Of a stretch of 15,906 nt of DNA, positions 1-7,427 are shown in pieces (the first letter of the stretch is position 1; the number at the start of each line of letters is the position of its first letter). Position numbers and translations under genes: made by a program. The stretch is from an uncultured Collinsella sp. (GTDB lineage: Bacteria > Actinomycetota > Coriobacteriia > Coriobacteriales > Coriobacteriaceae). The stretch covers positions 1-15,906 of the forward strand of contig CAKUFW010000044.1 of NCBI GenBank assembly GCA_934650975.1. Reading direction: 5' to 3'. Under the pieces are notes generated by a model. It had not been told where the DNA came from. It made no database searches and saw only the letters and a program-made list of their open reading frames with translations.

Positions 1-144
1 GACGCCATGACCGCCGACTGGGCCAAGCTGCCCTACGACGTCCTGGCCCGCATCTCCGGCCGCATCGTGGCCGAGGTTCCCGGCGCCAACCGCGTGTGCT
101 ACGACATCACGTCCAAGCCGCCCGCGACGATCGAGTGGGAATAG
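1..144 (+). CDS. guaA: GMP synthase (glutamine-hydrolysing), C-terminal end (partial)
   Basis: The window opens inside a reading frame in frame 1 that ends at TAG 142-144, leaving 47 codons. The end of the product, [12 protein letters not shown], is the highly conserved C-terminus of GuaA dimerisation domains. GuaA converts XMP to GMP in the cytoplasm using ammonia from glutamine and ATP. Only the last part of the dimerisation domain is visible; the amidotransferase and ATP-pyrophosphatase domains lie outside. A strong terminator follows 20 bases after the stop, so guaA is the last gene of its transcript. The identification rests on the C-terminal signature and is confident despite the short length. 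Confidence 0.93.
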   Translation, partial: DAMTADWAKLPYDVLARISGRIVAEVPGANRVCYDITSKPPATIEWE

Positions 145-163
145 CTGATATCTAGCGTTTCCG

Positions 164-198
164 AGCCCCTGACCTGCACAAACAGGTCAGGGGCTTTT
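164..198 (+). terminator. Rho-independent terminator of guaA
   Basis: A 13-bp perfect stem pairs 164-176 (AGCCCCTGACCTG) with 183-195, around a 6-base loop (CACAAA). It is followed by TTTT at 195-198 and a further T-rich stretch. It sits 20 bases after the guaA stop codon. Confidence 0.93.
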
Positions 199-238
199 CG
201 TTTGGCAACCGCTGGACAACCTTTATGGTTTCGCGCCT

Positions 239-267
239 CGTGAACAGGGAACGTAGCACTGTTCACG
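239..267. repeat. 9-bp perfect inverted repeat in intergenic DNA
   Basis: CGTGAACAG (239-247) and CTGTTCACG (259-267) are perfect inverted copies separated by 11 bases. There is no T-tract after either arm, so a terminator is unlikely. A protein-binding dyad is possible, but no intact gene starts nearby. It lies at the beginning of a 730-base stretch (145-874) with no intact gene. Confidence 0.5.
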
Positions 268-389
268 TCTGGGCCGATGCCGGCACCGATCAATGCCCGC
301 GCCGCTTCAGCTTCCGCTGCTCGAAGCACGCCGCCCGGAGTTCCCCGCCAGGGGAGAGCTGACCGTTCCTTGCGAAACCGCGAAATCAG

Positions 390-557
390 CTATATCCGCT
401 TGCTGCGGGCTTGCTTGAGCCAGTTCCTCTTGAAAGAGCCTATACCTCCGAAGAACTTGTTGTACGTCTCATCGTTCTCCTTGGCCTCGTACTTGACCAA
501 GGCGAGTTCGATGGTGCAGAGGTAATCCGCCACTTGCTCGAGGCGGTAGTCGGTCAT
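390..557 (-). CDS. Orphan 55-aa hypothetical protein, possibly a gene fragment
   Basis: A minus-strand frame starts at ATG 557 (MTDYRLEQVADYL) and ends at TAG 392-390, giving 55 residues. The composition looks protein-like: a helical N-terminal half (EQVADYLCTIELALVKYEAK) followed by a basic, aromatic tail (SFKRNWLKQARSKRI). No family is recognised. The start has no good ribosome binding site, and the frame stays open upstream to about 860 without homology that I can see. It could therefore be the 3' remnant of a longer gene rather than an expressed small gene. It abuts a relic of an unrelated nucleosidase gene on the opposite strand, which supports a region of decayed sequence. Confidence 0.35.
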   Translation of the reverse strand: MTDYRLEQVADYLCTIELALVKYEAKENDETYNKFFGGIGSFKRNWLKQARSKRI

Positions 558-590
558 CGAGGTCTTGCGGCGCCGAACGACCCCCTTTGA

Positions 591-743
591 GAGGACCTTG
601 CCCACCGAGCCGTCTCGCCCACGGAACAGAAGGAGCGCATCCTCGCGACCTTCGGCGACCTGTGCTGCGAGATGGAGGGCTGCACCATCGCGCAGGGCCC
701 TTTCCAAAGCGAAGTGTCGAGCCGAAGTGTTGAGCGTCGGCCC
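591..743 (+). pseudogene. Relic of a methylthioadenosine/S-adenosylhomocysteine nucleosidase-type gene
   Basis: In the frame of codon 612-614 the plus strand reads SPTEQKERILATFGDLCC followed by EMEGCTIAQ, up to about 692. This matches the substrate-binding CEMEG..IAQ region of MTA/SAH nucleosidases, where the Met-Glu pair contacts the ribose. These enzymes remove adenine from methylthioadenosine and SAH. Upstream, the frame is closed by TGA 588-590. Downstream of the IAQ motif it loses similarity and stops at TGA 743-745 or nearby. Only about 27 recognisable residues of a roughly 230-residue enzyme remain, with no start codon, so this is a dead fragment. The call rests on the motif alone. 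Confidence 0.5.
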
Positions 744-848
744 TGAATGTTCAATGGCCGTTGTTTTCTGCCCCTCAAGTGGTGAACTTCTCCTCGGGGC
801 TGTTGATTCCCCCACGCGCCCCCTTCCGTTCTCTGTGTTCCCCTTATA

Positions 849-864
849 CTCCTTGTACAAGGAG
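849..864. promoter_or_regulatory. 16-bp perfect palindrome overlapping the regulator's ribosome binding site
   Basis: CTCCTTGTACAAGGAG (849-864) is a perfect palindrome whose right half is part of the Shine-Dalgarno sequence AAGGAGG (859-865) of the gene starting at 875. TATACT at 845-850, a good -10 hexamer, overlaps its left edge, although I see no matching -35. Either an operator for autoregulation or an RNA hairpin that hides the ribosome binding site would fit. Confidence 0.5.
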
Positions 865-874
865 GTAAGAAGTC

Positions 875-3616
875 ATGGACAAGACCGCACAGGACAGCTT
901 GGCAAAGAAGCCCGTCGACATGAGGGACAGGATTCTCGAGCACCTCGAGGCCCTCACCTCTGCCGTCTCGCTCGACGACCTTGCCCGTCTGTCCACCTCC
1001 GACATCGCCGAGACGCTCATCATCTCCAGGAGCCTGGCGAGCCAGTACCTCAACGACCTTGTTCGCGCCGGCTTTGTGGTTAAGGTGGCGGGCAGGCCTG
1101 TCCGTTATTTTCATCGCCGCGCGTTCCAGAAGCGTTTTCAGGTAAAGCTCTCTGCAAGCGAGTACGCCTCGCTCGCCGACCTCATCCAGGTGACGGGAAT
1201 CGCCGATCACCGCGACTTCGCGCGTGCCGTGGGCTTCGACCTGAGCCTCAGCTCCGTTGTCGAGCAGTGCAAGGCTGCGGTTCAGTACCCTCCGTTTGGC
1301 CTGCCCATCCTCTTGAGCGGCGGCGTGGGTGTCGGTAAGTCTTTCCTTTCTCGCCTTGTGTACGAGTACGGCAAGAACCAGGGCTTGCTGTCCCGCGACT
1401 CCTCATATGTGCGCATCGACTGCGCCGGGGTCCCGGACGCCGCCTCGTTCAACGGGCTTCTTGACGAGTCGATCGCGAAATCGCGCGGGGGTGTGGTCTT
1501 TGTCAACGGCATCGAGGCACTCTCTCCCTCTGCGATGGAGCACTGCCTTGCGACGGCCCTCGGGCTCGATGCCTCCCAGGATGCGCCGCGCGCTCGCCTC
1601 GTTCTTTCGACGGCGCTTTCCGCCGATGACCTGAAGGTTTCCTCGGCCTACAGCAAAATGCCCATCTGTGCCCGCGTCCCCTCACTCAAGGAGCGGACCC
1701 CCGAGGAGCGCGAGGATCTCATCTTGAGCTTCCTGCGCAGCGAGGGGTGCCGAATCGGTTCTGATGTGAAGATCAGCCGCGGCGCATACCGTTGCCTCGT
1801 GAACGCGGACTTTTCCGATAACATCGCCGGCTTGCGCGCCTGCGTGACGAACTGCTGCGCCAAAGCGTTCCTCAATCGCGAGGGCGACTACGTCGTCGTT
1901 CGCCCGTATCTTCTTCCCAGCGGGCTCCTCTCCTCCGCGCAGATCGATCAACAGCCCGACGATGGCGCTCTGATCGACGCGTCCCTGGATGCCGCCGAGA
2001 GCACAGGGCCGGTCGAGCAGGCGCTCGATGCCCTGTGCTCTCTCGATGAGCGATTCTGCGCCGGGGAGCTCTCTGTCTCCGAGCTCGTCTCGCAAGCTGT
2101 CTCCGCTGTGCGCGGCGTTGAGGATCACTTGATCTTCGGCCACGGCGTCGCCTCATCGAGGTCGCGCGCCTTCGAGCGCGTCGTGGGCGCGGTCCTTGCC
2201 GACGCAGGCTCTTCTTATGGCATCGAGCTTTCGAGGAAGGTCACTTTTCTACTGGCCCAGGAGATTTGCCTGCAGTTGTGGCCGGGCATCGGCCTGGCTA
2301 AGCGAAAGTCTGCCTGTGCGGAGCAAATCTCCCATCTCCTCGGTGCCGTGACCTCCGAATTGCCGTTTGCCTCGAGCGTCTCCGATCAGGTCGCCGCAGA
2401 CATGGAAGGGGCACTCGGAATCTCGCTCGATCACTTCACGAAGACGCTTCTGACGCTGTGCGTCGCATCGGAGTCTCGCGACGCGAAGGCCCTTCGGACG
2501 CTCTGCGTCATCTTGTCACACGGCTACTCGACGGCGACGAGCATCGCCGACGCGGCGAACCGTATGCTCGGCGTGCATGTGTACGAGGCGGTCGACATGC
2601 CCTACGACCAGCAGCTGAAGGACATCGTCGGTCCGCTCCAGCGCCTCGTCGACCGTCACTCGTACTGCACCGGGGTCGTGTTTCTTGTTGACATGGGCTC
2701 TTTGGAGGAGGCCTATAAGGCCCTCGAGAACGTTACCGACTCCACCATCGGGGTGGTGAACAACGTCTCCACCGGGCTCGCGCTCGAGATCGGGTCCGGG
2801 CTGCTCGGCGGCAAGTCCATCGCCGAGGTTCTTGGCGATGCGACCGCCGTGTGCGTGACGCACTGCAAGGTGATCGAGCGCGTCAACCGTGAGGACGCCA
2901 TCGTCTTCTGCTCCGAGTCCGGGGTCGACGCCGCGGAGAGGATACGCCAGCTCGTCTCGCAGAGCCTCCCGCGCACCATAGGCGCACGCCTGCTCACGAG
3001 GCCCTTCAAGCAGCTCGTCACGAACGGGTCGAACGACGCCGTTTTCTCCGAGCACCGCGTCTGCGCCGTCATCGGCACGGGAGACCCCGGGATTGCCTCC
3101 GTTCCCTACGTCGCCCTCGAAGACATTATGTCGACGGCGTCCGCCTCGAAGGTCGATGCCGTGTTCGGCAGGTGGCTTGACGCTTCCGAGCTCTCTTCTT
3201 TCCACGAGAAGCTGCTTTCGAACATGACGCTGCAGAACGTTATCCGCTCCATCACCATCCTCGACCCGGAGCGGCTATTCCACGAGATCGAGAGCGCCGT
3301 GCACGAGCTTCAGCGCAGAACGGGCGAGAAGATCGGCAGCAACGCCATCATCGGGCTGTACGTTCACCTCTGTTGCCTCGTTGAGCGCCTCGTCACCCGC
3401 AACCCCATCGAGACCTACGTCGGCCAGGATCGCTTCGAGGAAGAGCACACCGACTTCATCGAGTCCTTCAGGCAGAGTTTCTCGAGCATCTCGACGCGCT
3501 ATCGCGTGGAGGTTCCTGTAAGCGAGATCGCCTACGTCTTCGACTACATCAGCGTGAGCGCCGCCCCGGCGCGAGAGGAGCGTCTCGGCTCCTCGAGCCT
3601 CCTGTTCGACGAGTGA
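875..3616 (+). CDS. LevR-like PTS-responsive transcriptional regulator with degenerate AAA+ domain
   Basis: The product has 913 residues and starts at ATG 875, nine bases after AAGGAGG. Domains in order: an N-terminal winged helix (about 15-85, with helix IISRSLASQYLNDLVRAGF); a AAA+ domain (about 130-345) with Walker A GGVGVGKS (149-156); an EIIA-Man-like domain (about 538-660) with the phosphorylatable-type His549 in CVILSHGYSTATSIADAAN; and a C-terminal PRD (about 785-895) with His831 in LYVHLCCLVERL. This is the LevR/ManR architecture, in which PTS phosphorylation of EIIA-like and PRD histidines reports sugar availability. Two features are odd. The segment between DCAG (182-185) and GGVVFV (205-210) is only about 20 residues and has no GAFTGA loop. 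The Walker B pair is Asn211-Gly212 instead of Asp-Glu. The gene lies immediately upstream of a mannose-family PTS operon on the same strand, its probable target. Confidence 0.88.
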   Translation: MDKTAQDSLAKKPVDMRDRILEHLEALTSAVSLDDLARLSTSDIAETLIISRSLASQYLNDLVRAGFVVKVAGRPVRYFHRRAFQKRFQVKLSASEYASLADLIQVTGIADHRDFARAVGFDLSLSSVVEQCKAAVQYPPFGLPILLSGGVGVGKSFLSRLVYEYGKNQGLLSRDSSYVRIDCAGVPDAASFNGLLDESIAKSRGGVVFVNGIEALSPSAMEHCLATALGLDASQDAPRARLVLSTALSADDLKVSSAYSKMPICARVPSLKERTPEEREDLILSFLRSEGCRIGSDVKISRGAYRCLVNADFSDNIAGLRACVTNCCAKAFLNREGDYVVVRPYLLPSGLLSSAQIDQQPDDGALIDASLDAAESTGPVEQALDALCSLDERFCAGELSVSELVSQAVSAVRGVEDHLIFGHGVASSRSRAFERVVGAVLADAGSSYGIELSRKVTFLLAQEICLQLWPGIGLAKRKSACAEQISHLLGAVTSELPFASSVSDQVAADMEGALGISLDHFTKTLLTLCVASESRDAKALRTLCVILSHGYSTATSIADAANRMLGVHVYEAVDMPYDQQLKDIVGPLQRLVDRHSYCTGVVFLVDMGSLEEAYKALENVTDSTIGVVNNVSTGLALEIGSGLLGGKSIAEVLGDATAVCVTHCKVIERVNREDAIVFCSESGVDAAERIRQLVSQSLPRTIGARLLTRPFKQLVTNGSNDAVFSEHRVCAVIGTGDPGIASVPYVALEDIMSTASASKVDAVFGRWLDASELSSFHEKLLSNMTLQNVIRSITILDPERLFHEIESAVHELQRRTGEKIGSNAIIGLYVHLCCLVERLVTRNPIETYVGQDRFEEEHTDFIESFRQSFSSISTRYRVEVPVSEIAYVFDYISVSAAPAREERLGSSSLLFDE

Positions 3617-3634
3617 CCCCCGCGTCGTCACGAG

Positions 3635-3700
3635 CTGACCGCGCGTCTTCAATAATCCGATAACCCCTTGCCCGGCGCGAATCCGGATAGCGCCAAGGCA
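3635..3700 (+). promoter_or_regulatory. Candidate promoter and dyad operator of the PTS operon
   Basis: In the 120 bases between the regulator and EIIB, CTGACC (3635-3640) and GATAAC (3659-3664) with an 18-base spacer form a weak sigma-70-type promoter. Just downstream is a dyad, 3669-3700: TGCC, GGCGC, central palindrome ATCCGGAT (3681-3688), GCGCC, GGCA. I see no sigma-54 -24/-12 element (GG-N10-GC in a TGGCAC/TTGC context) in this gap. The dyad is a plausible binding site for the adjacent regulator or a leader hairpin. The dyad is seen directly; the promoter and function are inference. Confidence 0.4.
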
Positions 3701-3736
3701 GTACCGAACGTAAGACTTGATTTGATAGGAGCAAAC

Positions 3737-4210
3737 ATGAGTGTTGTTATGGCACGAATCGACAATCGCCTGCTTCACGGCATCATCGTGACGCAGTGGG
3801 CCCCGGTGTCGGGCGCAACCCGCGTCATGGTCGTCGACGACAAGGTCGCCGGCGATGAGGTCCTGAAGTCCACCATGAGGATGGCGCGCCCCGCGGGCAT
3901 GGCCGTCTCGATCATCTCTGAGGAGACCGCGCTCAAGAACTTCGCGGCGGGCAAGTACGACCGCGAGAAGGTCTTCGTCATCGCGAAGGAGCCCGAGACG
4001 ATGCTTCACCTGGCCGAGTCGGGCGTCGAGTTCCCGTCGCTGATCGTCGGCGGCTCTCTTGTCAAGGAGGACGGCGTCCAGCTCACCCAGCGCGCCTATG
4101 CCTCCGCCGAGAACGTCCAGAGCTACAAGGCGCTCATCGCCCGCGGCGTCAAGGTGACGGCACAGTTCGTGCCCGCCGACAAGCCCGTCTCCGTCGCCGA
4201 CCTCATCTAA
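3737..4210 (+). CDS. PTS mannose/fructose/sorbose-family EIIB component
   Basis: This 157-residue cytoplasmic phosphotransfer subunit passes phosphate from EIIA to the sugar entering through EIIC/EIID. The start at ATG 3737 is chosen because MARIDNRLLHGIIVTQWAP, the conserved EIIB-Man N-terminus with active-site His14, begins here and TAGGAG lies about seven bases upstream. The frame is open back to TTG 3668, but that extension has no family similarity. The length is typical of the family. It is the first structural gene of the operon; its TAA stop (4208-4210) overlaps the Shine-Dalgarno sequence of the next gene. Substrate specificity cannot be read from EIIB alone; the operon context points to a fructose-containing sugar. 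Confidence 0.93.
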   Translation: MSVVMARIDNRLLHGIIVTQWAPVSGATRVMVVDDKVAGDEVLKSTMRMARPAGMAVSIISEETALKNFAAGKYDREKVFVIAKEPETMLHLAESGVEFPSLIVGGSLVKEDGVQLTQRAYASAENVQSYKALIARGVKVTAQFVPADKPVSVADLI

Positions 4211-4219
4211 GGAGGGATC

Positions 4220-5005
4220 ATGGTCAACTTCACTATCCTGCAGGTCGTCCTTTTGACCCTACTTGCCTTCATCAAGCACGTGGACTACTACGGCATCCCG
4301 ATGATCTTCGTCAACTATGCCGTCTTCTGGGGCCTTATCACCGGCGTCGTCATGGGCGACTGGCAGACCGGCCTCGTCATCGGCGGCACAATCCAGCTCA
4401 TGCAGCTCGGCGTCGCGGGCTTCGGCGGCTCTTCGATCCCCGACTACGGCACGATGGCCATCATCGCCACCGCCTACGGCGTGACCCTGGGCTCGGACAC
4501 GGGCCTCGCCATCGGCCTGCCGGTCGGCATGCTCGGCATCCAGCTCGACGTCATTGCCAAGATCCTCAACGGCTTCGTCGTGGAGAAGTCCCAGAAGCTC
4601 TGCAACGAGGGCAAGTTCAAGCAGATGAACGCCATCCTGTGGGTCTGCCCCGCGCTCTTCGGTCTGTGCGCCGCCCTGCCCGTCTTTGTTTCCGTGACGC
4701 TCGGCCAGCCCGCCGTCAACTGGCTCCTCGAGGTCATGCCCCAGTGGTTCCTCTCCGGCCTCACCCTCGCCGGCAAGATGCTCCCGGCCGTCGGCATCGC
4801 CATGCTGCTTCGCTACATGCCCACCGCTAAGTACTTCCAGTACCTGCTCGCCGGCTTCTTCCTCTCGGCCTTCCTGAACGTGCCCATCATCGGTGCCGCC
4901 ATCGTCGGCGTTGCCCTCGCGATCGCGTTCTATCAGCGTGCCGAGAAGGACGCCGAGCTCACCGCCCACGCTTCCGCAGACGCCTTCATCGGAGAGGATG
5001 AGTAA
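4220..5005 (+). CDS. PTS mannose/fructose/sorbose-family EIIC permease component
   Basis: This 261-residue integral membrane protein has several hydrophobic segments (for example ILQVVLLTLLAFI, AVFWGLITGVVMGDW, AIGLPVGMLGI, YLLAGFFLSAFLNVPIIGAA). The segment GLVIGGTIQLMQLGVAGFGG is typical of the EIIC-Man/Sor family. With EIID it forms the sugar channel in the cytoplasmic membrane. AAGGAGGG (4209-4216 region) lies just before ATG 4220 and overlaps the EIIB stop, so translation is probably coupled. The C-terminal 25 residues are charged and cytoplasmic. Nothing is truncated. Confidence 0.93.
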   Translation: MVNFTILQVVLLTLLAFIKHVDYYGIPMIFVNYAVFWGLITGVVMGDWQTGLVIGGTIQLMQLGVAGFGGSSIPDYGTMAIIATAYGVTLGSDTGLAIGLPVGMLGIQLDVIAKILNGFVVEKSQKLCNEGKFKQMNAILWVCPALFGLCAALPVFVSVTLGQPAVNWLLEVMPQWFLSGLTLAGKMLPAVGIAMLLRYMPTAKYFQYLLAGFFLSAFLNVPIIGAAIVGVALAIAFYQRAEKDAELTAHASADAFIGEDE

Positions 5006-5007
5006 CC

Positions 5008-5838
5008 ATGGAAAACGAGAACATCACCGCCGCCGAGGGCAAGCCCTCCGGCTATAAGGTCACCAAGAAGGACCTGCGCAACGCGAACTGGCGCTGGCTC
5101 ATGAGCGTGTGCACCTTCAACTACCAGACCCAGCAGGGCGCCTCGGTCGCCTACGCCCTCTCGCCGATCCTGAGGAAGATCTACACGAACGACGAGGACT
5201 ATAAGCAAGCGCTCAACAACCACTTCCGCTACTACAACACCCAGCCTTGGCTCGCCGCCATCATCCTCGGCGCCTGCGTGGCCATGGAGGAGCGTGACGG
5301 CCTCGCGGCGGCGGACGCCGTCCAAGACCTGAAGATCGGCACCATGGGACCGCTCGCCGGCGTCGGCGACTCCCTGCTCATGACCATGATCCCGACCATC
5401 ATGGGCTCCATCGCCGCCTACATGGCCATCGAGGGCAACCCCGTGGGAGCCGGCATCTGGTTCGCGCTCATCCTGGCCATCTTCTGGGTCCGCATGCACG
5501 CCCTCGAGTTCGGCTACAAGCAGGGTGTGAAGCTCGTCACCGACTTCAGCGAGAAGCTTCCCAACCTCACTGCCGCCGCCTCCGTGCTCGGCCTCACCGT
5601 GGTCGGCTGCCTCATCGCCTCGGTCATCGGCGTCACCTGCCCGATTAGCTTCAGCTTCGGCGACGTCTCGATGGAGATTCAGCCGCTGCTCGACAAGATC
5701 CTGCCTGCCATGATCCCCGCCGCCATCACGGGAAGCGCGTATTACCTTCTTACCAAGAAGAACGCGAGCATGACGGCCCTCATCCTCGTGGTGATCGTCC
5801 TCGCGATGGTCGCCTCCGCCGCCGGCATCCTCGCCTAG
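5008..5838 (+). CDS. PTS mannose/fructose/sorbose-family EIID component
   Basis: This 276-residue membrane subunit begins with a charged cytoplasmic stretch followed by the EIID-type N-terminal region KKDLRNANWRWLMSVCTFNYQ. Other family features are MEERDG..AADAVQDLKIGTMGPLAGVGDSL and C-terminal hydrophobic helices ending in AAGILA. EIID is found only in the mannose-family PTS, where it pairs with EIIC, so it fixes the family of this transporter. The start at ATG 5008 lies two bases after the EIIC stop, with GGAGAGGA about ten bases upstream. Confidence 0.94.
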   Translation: MENENITAAEGKPSGYKVTKKDLRNANWRWLMSVCTFNYQTQQGASVAYALSPILRKIYTNDEDYKQALNNHFRYYNTQPWLAAIILGACVAMEERDGLAAADAVQDLKIGTMGPLAGVGDSLLMTMIPTIMGSIAAYMAIEGNPVGAGIWFALILAIFWVRMHALEFGYKQGVKLVTDFSEKLPNLTAAASVLGLTVVGCLIASVIGVTCPISFSFGDVSMEIQPLLDKILPAMIPAAITGSAYYLLTKKNASMTALILVVIVLAMVASAAGILA

Positions 5839-5864
5839 CTTCGACCCAAGAGATTGGTGAATCA

Positions 5865-6263
5865 ATGAGAAAGATAGTTGTGGCGAGCCATTCCCTTCTC
5901 GCCCAGGGCTTCAAGGACACCCTCGAGTTCCTTACGGGTAAGAGCGACGCCATCAACGCCGTGTGCGCCTACGTGAACGACAACGGCGAGGGGCTCGACG
6001 CGGCGGTCGAGGCGGCGCTTTCGGGCACTGACGAGGTCGTCGTCCTCACCGACGCGCTCGGCGGCAGCGTGAACCAGCGCTTCTCCCGCTTCGCCTCCGA
6101 CCGGATCCACGTGATCGCGGGTGTCAACCTCCCGCTCGCCATGACGGTCGCGCTCGCGCGCCCCGACGAGAAACTCGACTTCGACGCCCTCGTCGACGAG
6201 GCGCGCCAGCAGATCGTCTACGTGAACGGTGCCAGTTCCGCCGAGTGCGAAGACGACGAATAG
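5865..6263 (+). CDS. PTS mannose-family EIIA component
   Basis: This 132-residue soluble phosphocarrier accepts phosphate from HPr. The N-terminus MRKIVVASHSLLAQGF places the active-site histidine at residue 9, as in EIIA-Man. The motif VVVLTDALGGSVNQRF matches the conserved TD..GGS..N region. It is a separate gene, unlike the EIIAB fusions of many species, and comes last in the B-C-D-A order. Its ribosome binding site is weak (AAGAGATTGGTGA) compared with the others in the operon, so it may be made at a lower level. It follows EIID by 26 bases and precedes the GH172 gene by 12. Confidence 0.9.
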   Translation: MRKIVVASHSLLAQGFKDTLEFLTGKSDAINAVCAYVNDNGEGLDAAVEAALSGTDEVVVLTDALGGSVNQRFSRFASDRIHVIAGVNLPLAMTVALARPDEKLDFDALVDEARQQIVYVNGASSAECEDDE

Positions 6264-6275
6264 AGGAGGTCGACG

Positions 6276-7400
6276 ATGAGAGAGTTCCTTAAGGACGTGT
6301 GGATGCACGGCGGTGAGGAAAGCCGCGCCATCACCCCCGAGAACATCACGGGCGAGAAGGGCCGCGCCGCCATGTCGGCCAGCCACCTCGGCGTCGGCCG
6401 CAAGGGCTCGTGCTGCGTGCCCCTTGAGTCCGGCGAGACCATCACGCTCGCGGACATCGAGGGCCCCGGCATCATCCGCCACATCTGGATGACCGTCCCC
6501 GACAAGACCGCCGCCGGCAGCTTCGTCATGCGCGACCTCGTACTGCGCTTCTACTGGGACGACGAGGAGACCCCCTCGGTCGAGTGCCCTGTCGGCGACT
6601 TCTTCTGCAACGGCTTCGGTGAGCGCGCCATCGTCAACTCGATGCCCATCTGCGTGAACCCGACGGGCGGCATGAACTGCTACTTCGAGATGCCTTTCAG
6701 GAAGCACGCCAAGGTCACGCTTACGAGCGAGCACCCCGGGTTCATTAAGTACATCTTCTACACGTTCAACTACGCGCTCACCGACGTGCCGGACGACGCC
6801 ATGTACTTCCACGCCCGTTTTAACCGCGAGCGCAGCACCCGCAGGGGCGTCGACTACACCGTGCTCGACGGCGTGCGCGGTAAAGGCTACTACGTCGGCA
6901 CCTACATGGCCCTGTGCGCCCTGGAGCGCTATTGGTGGGGCGAGGGCGAGATGAAGTTCTTCCTCGACGGCGACGAGGAGTTCCCCACGGTCACCTCGAC
7001 GGGAGCCGAGGACTACTTCGGCGGTGCCTGGGCCTTCCTCGACAGGCCGCCCCACGCGCTGCCCGAGGCGCAGTGCTTCAACACGCTGTTCGCCGGCTAC
7101 CCGTACCGCTCGACGCGCGACGCCACGCGCGACCGCTTCAGCGCGGGCAAGCCGAACCCGAACCCGATGCTCGCGACCAACGACGACGCGCTGCCCAGGC
7201 ACGGCCTCTACAGGTGGCACCTTCCCGACCCGATCTCGTTCAAGGAGGACCTGCGCGTGACGTTCCAGGACCTCGGCAACGACGACATCAAGCTCTACGA
7301 GCGCGAGGACGACATCTCCACCGTCGCCTACTGGTACCAAAGCGAGCCGCACGCCGTGCTCGCCCCGTTTGCCGCAAGGCAGGACCGCGTGCCCAGGTAG
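6276..7400 (+). CDS. DUF2961 / GH172 family glycoside hydrolase, cytoplasmic
   Basis: The 374-residue product has the DUF2961 pattern: an N-terminal AHLG-like region (SASHLGVGRKGSCC), IEGPGIIRHIWMT (61-73), VECPVGDFFCNGFG (102-115), and the acidic core WWGEGEMKFFLDGDEEFP with TGAEDYFGGAW (243-252). Glu245 and an upstream Glu at 223 or 225 are the likely catalytic pair. DUF2961 is now GH172, which includes a difructose dianhydride I synthase/hydrolase from Bifidobacterium and arabinofuranosidases. There is no signal peptide, so it acts on sugar already imported, presumably by the PTS encoded just upstream. AGAGGAGGT lies directly before ATG 6276. Together with the fructokinase downstream, a fructofuranoside substrate is the best guess; a D-arabinofuranoside remains possible. 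Confidence 0.85.
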   Translation: MREFLKDVWMHGGEESRAITPENITGEKGRAAMSASHLGVGRKGSCCVPLESGETITLADIEGPGIIRHIWMTVPDKTAAGSFVMRDLVLRFYWDDEETPSVECPVGDFFCNGFGERAIVNSMPICVNPTGGMNCYFEMPFRKHAKVTLTSEHPGFIKYIFYTFNYALTDVPDDAMYFHARFNRERSTRRGVDYTVLDGVRGKGYYVGTYMALCALERYWWGEGEMKFFLDGDEEFPTVTSTGAEDYFGGAWAFLDRPPHALPEAQCFNTLFAGYPYRSTRDATRDRFSAGKPNPNPMLATNDDALPRHGLYRWHLPDPISFKEDLRVTFQDLGNDDIKLYEREDDISTVAYWYQSEPHAVLAPFAARQDRVPR

Positions 7401-7427
7401 GGTCGCCTCGAAACAAGCCAACGTTAT

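Noticed and set aside
3668..3736. Upstream TTG start for EIIB
   Set aside because: The extra residues have no family similarity and cover the dyad; ATG 3737 has a ribosome binding site and starts the conserved N-terminus.
4259..4969. 236-codon minus-strand frame opposite EIIC
   Set aside because: Acidic, glycine-rich antisense of a membrane protein gene with no start signal or motif.
5862..7421. 519-codon minus-strand open frame
   Set aside because: Shadow of the EIIA and GH172 genes. It is Val/Ala/Arg/Asp-rich with no motif; the plus-strand genes have clear families and ribosome binding sites.
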